A stretch of DNA of 30,000 bases from Botryococcus braunii (lineage: Eukaryota > Chlorophyta > Trebouxiophyceae), in assembly GCA_002005505.1 (NCBI GenBank), contig KV908388.1, positions 50,001-80,000 on the forward strand, given 5' to 3'. The notes beneath the pieces were generated by a model. It did no database searches. It was given only the letters and a program-made list of their open reading frames with translations, and was not told where the DNA came from. Below, one piece after another: positions 25,158 through 30,000 of the stretch. Every line of letters starts with the position of its first letter. The first letter of the stretch is position 1. A program made the translations under genes and the position numbers.

Positions 25158-27326
25158 ATGACAAAAAGGGGCAAAGAAAAGGAAAGTAGCAGTGAAACAG
25201 CAATGTCTCAACCTGGAGAAGTCAGTGGGGCCACTCCAGGGCAGTCTATGACCGGGACACAATCAGCCACTGCAGAACCAAAGGTGGAGATTGACAAGGC
25301 AGCCTACATCCCCAATACCTCTAATCCAAAGATGACTGTCATGCTTGATGATGGAGGGCGCAATTTTGAATTTTGGTATGAAAATTTGGAGGCGTGCGCA
25401 AACACCAAGGGGGTCAGAGCGGCTTTGGAGAGGCCAATGCCAGGGTCGGTGGAGAACTCAGCCATCAAGCAGTGGCTGATCCAGTCAGTTCCAGTCATCT
25501 GGCATTCTCAGATCTCATGCCACAAAGCAGCGTTCGACTTCATCGCGTGGGTGAAGAACAGTCACACTGGAGGGAGCAACCAAGACATCAACCTTGAGTG
25601 GTACAAGGAAATGGAGCAGGGCATCAAGACAGGGGAGACACTCAAGGTCTACCTCTACAGAATGATGGATCTGGCTACAAGTCTCAGAAACAACGCGTTC
25701 ATCCTCTTGGACCACAATGTTGGGGAGCTGATGGTGAAGGGCCTCCCTCCTGTGCTGAGGCTCGAGTCCCTGGAGGTTATGGCAACCGACAAGCCGCCAT
25801 TGGAGCTGATTCAAAGAATCCTGCGCGCCGCAGCCAGCCGTGGGTACAAGGACCCACCTGCAGAGGGAACACCTCAGGCCATGGCAGCTGCAGCAGTGGC
25901 TGGTCCCTCTGGGGGGGTAGCTGGAGCGTCATCAAGCGCTGGAGCTGCACCAGGAGTGGGAGCAGTACCGGGAGTTGGAGCAGCACTACCAGCAAACGAA
26001 CAGCCTCCCGCTGGCCCCTCTGCAACTACTTTTGGTGGCAGGGGGCGTGGACCTGGCAGGGCAAGAAGGCCCAGAGAGGAGCTTACATGCCACTTCTGCA
26101 AGGCAAAGGGCCACTTCATGACTGACTGCGGACCGCTCAGGCAGCTGCAGGCTCTGCATCAAAACATGCAAGCGGCAAGCGTTGGGCCTGCAGCTTACTG
26201 GGGCCAGGGAGGCCCACAGTCGTCTCCTCAAGCCTGGTGGGACCATGGATCTGGCCGGGGTGGCCCGCCTTCATCCGCTTCCAGCCCTGGACCTCCTTCA
26301 GCATATAACTATCCAACAAGTCAACACACGTTTCCGGGGTGGCATTTACCACCTCCACCCCCTCCTTCTGGTGAGGCGATGTTTATCTCTCTCAATGTGC
26401 TTGCCCCAACTTCGCATGGAGCTAGCAGCACATCTTGGTTAATAGATAGTGGTGCCTCTGTGCATATAGTCAATGATCTCTCATTGCTCCATAATCCAGT
26501 TATGCATAGACAGCCTCTTCCTCTGCACTTGGCAACCTCAGACGCCAAGGGAGGAATCATTGCATCTGGGTCTGTATGCCTTGTGAATGCAAGGCACGAA
26601 GTATTCTGGCTGCACAATGTGCAGTGTGTTCCTTCTGCGCATACCAACCTCATTTCAGTCACTGGTGCAATTCAGGATGGAGCATCTTTCCTGACTGACA
26701 CTGCAGGTGGTTACACAGCCATGAAGGGACCTGAAGGGTGGTGTGGAGATATCACCCGCGCACGAGGTCTGTTTTTTTTGGAGTTTGTTAGTCCTGTCAG
26801 AGGGCAGCAAGTTGGCTGCAGACATATTGATCACATGGCTGAGGCGTCTCATCTTAGGAAAGGACACGTGTGTAGCGAGAGATCTCTGTGGCATGCTAGG
26901 TTAGGTCATCCTGGTGCCAGCAGCATGCAGAGGTTCTCCAAGGAAGATCTGGTTACAGGAATCAATATCTCCCTTGCTCCCTGCTCTGAGTGCCCCAAGC
27001 ACTGTGAATCGTGTATACAAGGGAAACACTCCAGACCTCCTTTCCCTGTATCTTCCAGGCCTGCACATCACCCACTCGATAGAGTCCATGTGGATACTGT
27101 GGGTCCCATATCACCTCCTGCCATCACAGGTGAACGATATTGGGTCACTGTAGTGGATGAAAGTTCACACCAAGTTGCCTCCCTGCCTGTGAAGTCAAAG
27201 GATGGTATCGGCCCCTTCCTCCAGGGACCACCCTTACAAGGGAGCAGCGTTATGTACAGCGCGTGGCTAGGAGAGAGCATTCTGACATCCCATTGCATGC
27301 CCCTGACCCAGGTCAGGCAATTGTGA
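25158..27326 (+). CDS. Copia gag, protease and integrase N-terminal part
   Basis: 722 codons from ATG 25158. Gag occupies about 60-240; an Ala/Gly/Pro-rich linker and an RG-rich stretch precede a zinc knuckle C311-x2-C314-x4-H319-x4-C324. The aspartic protease has WLIDSGASVHIVND (Asp430). The pre-integrase zinc site uses H579, H584, C616 and C619 (LWHARLGHPG, HCESC). The integrase core begins with Asp646 (HVDTVGP) and YWVTVVDESS but breaks off after KDGIGPFL at about 27220. The last ~35 codons are out of frame with the rest of the element. The DNG and Glu parts of the DDE triad are absent, so this copy cannot encode an active integrase. Confidence 0.93.
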   Translation: MTKRGKEKESSSETAMSQPGEVSGATPGQSMTGTQSATAEPKVEIDKAAYIPNTSNPKMTVMLDDGGRNFEFWYENLEACANTKGVRAALERPMPGSVENSAIKQWLIQSVPVIWHSQISCHKAAFDFIAWVKNSHTGGSNQDINLEWYKEMEQGIKTGETLKVYLYRMMDLATSLRNNAFILLDHNVGELMVKGLPPVLRLESLEVMATDKPPLELIQRILRAAASRGYKDPPAEGTPQAMAAAAVAGPSGGVAGASSSAGAAPGVGAVPGVGAALPANEQPPAGPSATTFGGRGRGPGRARRPREELTCHFCKAKGHFMTDCGPLRQLQALHQNMQAASVGPAAYWGQGGPQSSPQAWWDHGSGRGGPPSSASSPGPPSAYNYPTSQHTFPGWHLPPPPPPSGEAMFISLNVLAPTSHGASSTSWLIDSGASVHIVNDLSLLHNPVMHRQPLPLHLATSDAKGGIIASGSVCLVNARHEVFWLHNVQCVPSAHTNLISVTGAIQDGASFLTDTAGGYTAMKGPEGWCGDITRARGLFFLEFVSPVRGQQVGCRHIDHMAEASHLRKGHVCSERSLWHARLGHPGASSMQRFSKEDLVTGINISLAPCSECPKHCESCIQGKHSRPPFPVSSRPAHHPLDRVHVDTVGPISPPAITGERYWVTVVDESSHQVASLPVKSKDGIGPFLQGPPLQGSSVMYSAWLGESILTSHCMPLTQVRQL

Positions 27327-29410
27327 GTGAGCCAAACATGGTTGGTCTCCCTGATATGCAGGGGCAGGTTGAGACAGTCGAGGCTATGTTCGGTGCAGAT
27401 GTAAGAGATGAGAGCAGTGGGTTAGACATGCCAGCAGTAGGGGAAGCTGGTGCCCAATCCCAGTCACTGGCTAGTCATGCTTATGGTGTGCAGGCTGACA
27501 TTGTAGGCGCAGCTCAGGCAAGTCTGGGTAGTGTGCCCAAGTGTGAGTCCAGGAGAGAGAGAGAGCTGCTGCTCCCCTCTGCATTGCGGAAGGTGCGAGA
27601 ATGTAAGGGTGCTGCACATGAGTCCAGTAGTCAAGGAGAGAGAGAGAGACTTGAGAAGGAATCAGATAATCCCGGCAGTACTGCCCAGTCCCAGCATAAG
27701 GTACATAATGTACCTTATTCTGGCAACCAGGGAGAGAGAGAGAGAGAAGGGAACAGCATCAGTAAGGCTGACAGCCCTGCTGCACCACAGCATAAGGTAC
27801 AGAGTGTACCTTCTGTCACGTTGGGAAAAGTTCACGTGCCCTCAAACTTGAGGGAAGCCCAGCGCTCACCTCAGTGGGAGTTTTGGCAGCAGGCAATGCA
27901 AGAGGAGATGGAGTCTTTAGACACCCATGAGGTTATGCAGTATGTGGAAAGACCCCATGGGCAGAAAGTTATCCCTGTTCATTGGATTTTTTCTACAAAA
28001 AACGATGCACATGGGAATGTCACTCGGTTTAAAGCAAGATTGGTTGCCCAGGGTTGCAGACAGATTCCTGGTATAGATGTTGGTGAGGTTTTTGCACCTA
28101 CCAGCAGCTATGGTGCTAGGAGAGCTGTGCTGGCAGTGGCTGCCACACAAAATCTTGAGATCCACCAAGTGGATATCAAGACAGCTTTTCTCAATGGGGA
28201 GTTGGAGGAAGAGGTCTATGTAACCCAACCACCAGGATTTGAGAATGGCAACACGAGAGTTGTGTGCAAGCTCAGGAAGGCACTCTACGGTCTTAAGCAA
28301 GCCCCACGGGCTTGGCACAAGACCTTGAGCGACAAGTTGAGCGTGATGGGGTATAGTGTGTGCAAGAGCGACGCTGGGGTATACATCAGGAGGGCCCCTG
28401 ATGGTAATCTGTCGTTTATTCTTGTTTATGTCGATGATCTTCTCATAGTTGCCAGAGTGGTTGCAGAGATTGAGTGGGGGAAAGAGTTATTGAAGAAGGA
28501 CTTCACCATCCATGATTTGGGAGAGGTGAATGATTTCCTGGGGTGTCAGGTCCTACGCAATAGAGTTCAGGGCACTATTTCCATGAGTTGCACTCCCAAG
28601 ATTGATGCTCTTGTGGAGAAGTTTGGCGTTGCTGATGATGGACGTGGGGTTGATACCCCCATGTCCAAGGACTTCGTGGCTAGCAGCAGACCCGAGTCCT
28701 CAGATGGTATGTCACATGGGGCTGGTACCCCTCTGCCACCTGGTCATCGATACTGCGAGTTAATTGGATCGTTACTGTACATAGCCAATACGACCCGGCC
28801 TGACATTTCTCAGGCTGTTGGAGTGTTGTCAAGGTATAGAATGACACCCACTACCTCACACTGGAATGAGGCCATTCGAGTGCTGAAGTACTTGAGAGAT
28901 ACCAGAGAGTTAGCTCTTACTCTGGGTGGAAAGGGCCCTGAGCTAGAAGGCTATGTTGATGCCGACTATGCTGGGGACCTGGACCACAGGTATTCCACCA
29001 CTGGCTATGTTCTATCAGTCTATGGTAGTGCCGTGGTTTGGGGAAGCAAGAAGCAGAGCTCAGTTGCTACCTCAACTGTGCAAGCTGAGTTTATGGCAGC
29101 TGGCCATATTGTGAAGGAAGCCAACTGGCTAAGGGGCTTCTTGGAAGAGATAGGGGCTGCACCTTGGAGGGTCAAAATTTTCTGTGACAACCAAGGATGC
29201 ATTTCTAATTTACGGAACCCCCTGTATTCCAAATTCACAAAGCACGTTGCAGTAAGCTTCCACTACGCTAGGGAAGCTATGGCACTTGGGCAGGTAGATA
29301 TCCTCTATGTGGAATCTGCACGCAATGTGGCTGACATTATGACCAAGCCACTTGCCAAGCCCGTGTTTGTTGGTCATCGTGATTCACTAGGTTTGAGAAG
29401 ATACACTTAA
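27263..29410 (+). CDS. Copia reverse transcriptase and RNase H
   Basis: 715 codons to TAA 29410 in a different frame from the upstream part. The frame is already open before 27263 (about 27221 on), and the first in-frame start-like codon is only GTG, so this is the remainder of one polyprotein cut by the integrase deletion. A low-complexity linker (about 95-185) holds repeated GERER and QHKV motifs. The reverse transcriptase begins near 200 (WEFWQQAMQEEMESLD), with QVDIKTAFLNGELEEEVYV (Asp304), LYGLKQAPRAWH and YVDD (389-392). RNase H has Asp566 (YVDADYAGD), Glu609 (STVQAEF), Asp642 (FCDNQG) and Asp691 (NVADIMTKPL). These domains look intact and full length. Confidence 0.95.
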   Translation: MARREHSDIPLHAPDPGQAIVSEPNMVGLPDMQGQVETVEAMFGADVRDESSGLDMPAVGEAGAQSQSLASHAYGVQADIVGAAQASLGSVPKCESRRERELLLPSALRKVRECKGAAHESSSQGERERLEKESDNPGSTAQSQHKVHNVPYSGNQGEREREGNSISKADSPAAPQHKVQSVPSVTLGKVHVPSNLREAQRSPQWEFWQQAMQEEMESLDTHEVMQYVERPHGQKVIPVHWIFSTKNDAHGNVTRFKARLVAQGCRQIPGIDVGEVFAPTSSYGARRAVLAVAATQNLEIHQVDIKTAFLNGELEEEVYVTQPPGFENGNTRVVCKLRKALYGLKQAPRAWHKTLSDKLSVMGYSVCKSDAGVYIRRAPDGNLSFILVYVDDLLIVARVVAEIEWGKELLKKDFTIHDLGEVNDFLGCQVLRNRVQGTISMSCTPKIDALVEKFGVADDGRGVDTPMSKDFVASSRPESSDGMSHGAGTPLPPGHRYCELIGSLLYIANTTRPDISQAVGVLSRYRMTPTTSHWNEAIRVLKYLRDTRELALTLGGKGPELEGYVDADYAGDLDHRYSTTGYVLSVYGSAVVWGSKKQSSVATSTVQAEFMAAGHIVKEANWLRGFLEEIGAAPWRVKIFCDNQGCISNLRNPLYSKFTKHVAVSFHYAREAMALGQVDILYVESARNVADIMTKPLAKPVFVGHRDSLGLRRYT
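27696..27718. repeat. perfect 23-bp palindrome in the Copia linker
   Basis: ATAAGGTACAT, one central A, ATGTACCTTAT. A related inverted repeat, AAGGTACA-GAG-TGTACCTT, is at 27794-27812. Both contain the ATAAGGTAC core also found twice in each LTR. Confidence 0.95.
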
Positions 29411-29417
29411 AGCATGC

Positions 29418-29430
29418 AGGCAAGGGGAAG
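29418..29430 (+). other. Copia polypurine tract
   Basis: AGGCAAGGGGAAG directly precedes the TG of the 3' LTR at 29431, the expected position for plus-strand priming. It starts seven bases after the stop codon. Confidence 0.85.
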
Positions 29431-30000
29431 TGTTGAGTTCTGAACATTATTATTGAATGCCTTGTGCTTTAAGTGATCTTCATGTGTGCACTATTAGGAT
29501 ATGGGTCCATTGAGAACATAAGGTACCTTGAGACACGGCAGATTCTGGACGTTTTCGAACATAAGGTACAATCCTATCTAGATCACACGTTTGTCGGATG
29601 AACTCTTAAGGCTGCCCCACCGGAGTGAATACCAACTGGTTGTGAAAGATGCTGGGCATCACCAGATGCTAGTCTTGTCCGACAGTTGTGTGTGGCACTC
29701 AGCAGACAGTCGTACGGACTGTAGCTGGAGTAACTTCGTCTATTGACGACCTGTCTGCTTTGTACAGGTACGGTGCGGCAGTGTGTGTTGTATCATTGTT
29801 GCTATTGTGAGAGTGAACAAGCTTAGTGTACCCTGTAGTCACTCAAACAGATAAGGGACAGTGACTTCAGGGAGTATAGGCATGTACTTGAACGTAGCCG
29901 TCTAGAGCCTTATCTAGTGATTGCTTGATCGGTGCTTGTGTACAAGATAATGATGTAACGGAACTGGTTGTGAAAGATGCTGGGCATCACCAGATGCTAG
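29431..30000 (+). repeat. Copia 3' LTR, truncated by window end
   Basis: 570 of the expected 694 bp, offset 5357 from the 5' LTR. The only differences seen are two adjacent bases at 29600-29601 (GA against AT at 24243-24244). Confidence 0.95.

Larger units (their letters stand above)
24074..30000 (+). mobile_element. Ty1/Copia LTR retrotransposon, integrase-deleted, 3' LTR cut by window end
   Basis: The order is 5' LTR (24074-24767), primer binding site (24768), leader, gag-protease-integrase N-part (25158-27326), reverse transcriptase-RNase H (to 29410), polypurine tract, 3' LTR (from 29431). RT after integrase defines the Copia type. The two LTRs differ at only two adjacent bases over the 570 bp that can be compared, so insertion is recent. 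The integrase catalytic core between its first Asp and the reverse transcriptase is missing. The right target-site duplication is outside the window; the five bases before the element are TTATG. Confidence 0.93.

Noticed and set aside
25515..26246. Minus-strand and alternate-frame proteins inside Copia gag
   Set aside because: Shadows of the real gag frame, GC-rich and without start, domain or continuity.

Overview
This window looks like nuclear DNA of a plastid-bearing green-lineage eukaryote, most likely a green alga. The main evidence is a five-exon gene on the minus strand (about 10685 to 7070) for a thylakoid-lumen immunophilin of the FKBP20-2 type. It has canonical GT-AG introns, a twin-arginine lumenal signal and the C-terminal cysteine pair typical of that protein. 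The very long (CT)n/(CA)n tracts, ankyrin-like repeat gene fragments and many LTR retrotransposons would fit a repeat-rich prasinophyte such as Cymbomonas, but that genus-level guess is an impression and not shown by the sequence.

Layout. 1-3900: a broken ankyrin-type repeat gene on the minus strand (frameshifts, an internal stop, a homopolymer gap), a 495-bp compound CT/CA microsatellite, and a truncated inverted copy of the gene's 3' end. 3900-7030: non-coding, made of old dispersed repeats, including an inverted pair in which one copy carries an extra ~435 bp. 7070-10685: the FKBP20-2-like gene, with introns full of CA/CT tracts and a four-copy ~70-bp minisatellite. 10686-12918: no gene recognised; it holds two diverged direct copies of a repeat, the second containing perfect short palindromes (a 72-bp one with no spacer is the most striking). 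12919-23544: a Ty3/Gypsy element on the minus strand bounded by two ~1.34-kb direct repeats that differ at only four bases and one 32-bp indel. 24074 to beyond the right edge: a Ty1/Copia element on the plus strand with 694-bp LTRs, a half-tRNA-type primer binding site, and its integrase core deleted.

The most interesting object is the Gypsy element. Its polyprotein carries two chromatin-type modules not part of the standard gag-PR-RT-RH-IN set. One is a Dam-like (phage-type) DNA N6-adenine methyltransferase-like domain between protease and reverse transcriptase. The other is a complete C4HC3 PHD finger between RNase H and the integrase zinc-binding domain. This suggests an element that can both mark DNA and read histone tails. 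The copy here is young by its repeat identity, yet its frame is broken by two in-frame TAA codons and one frameshift. The neighbouring Copia copy is also young and also defective, which suggests trans-mobilisation or very recent decay.
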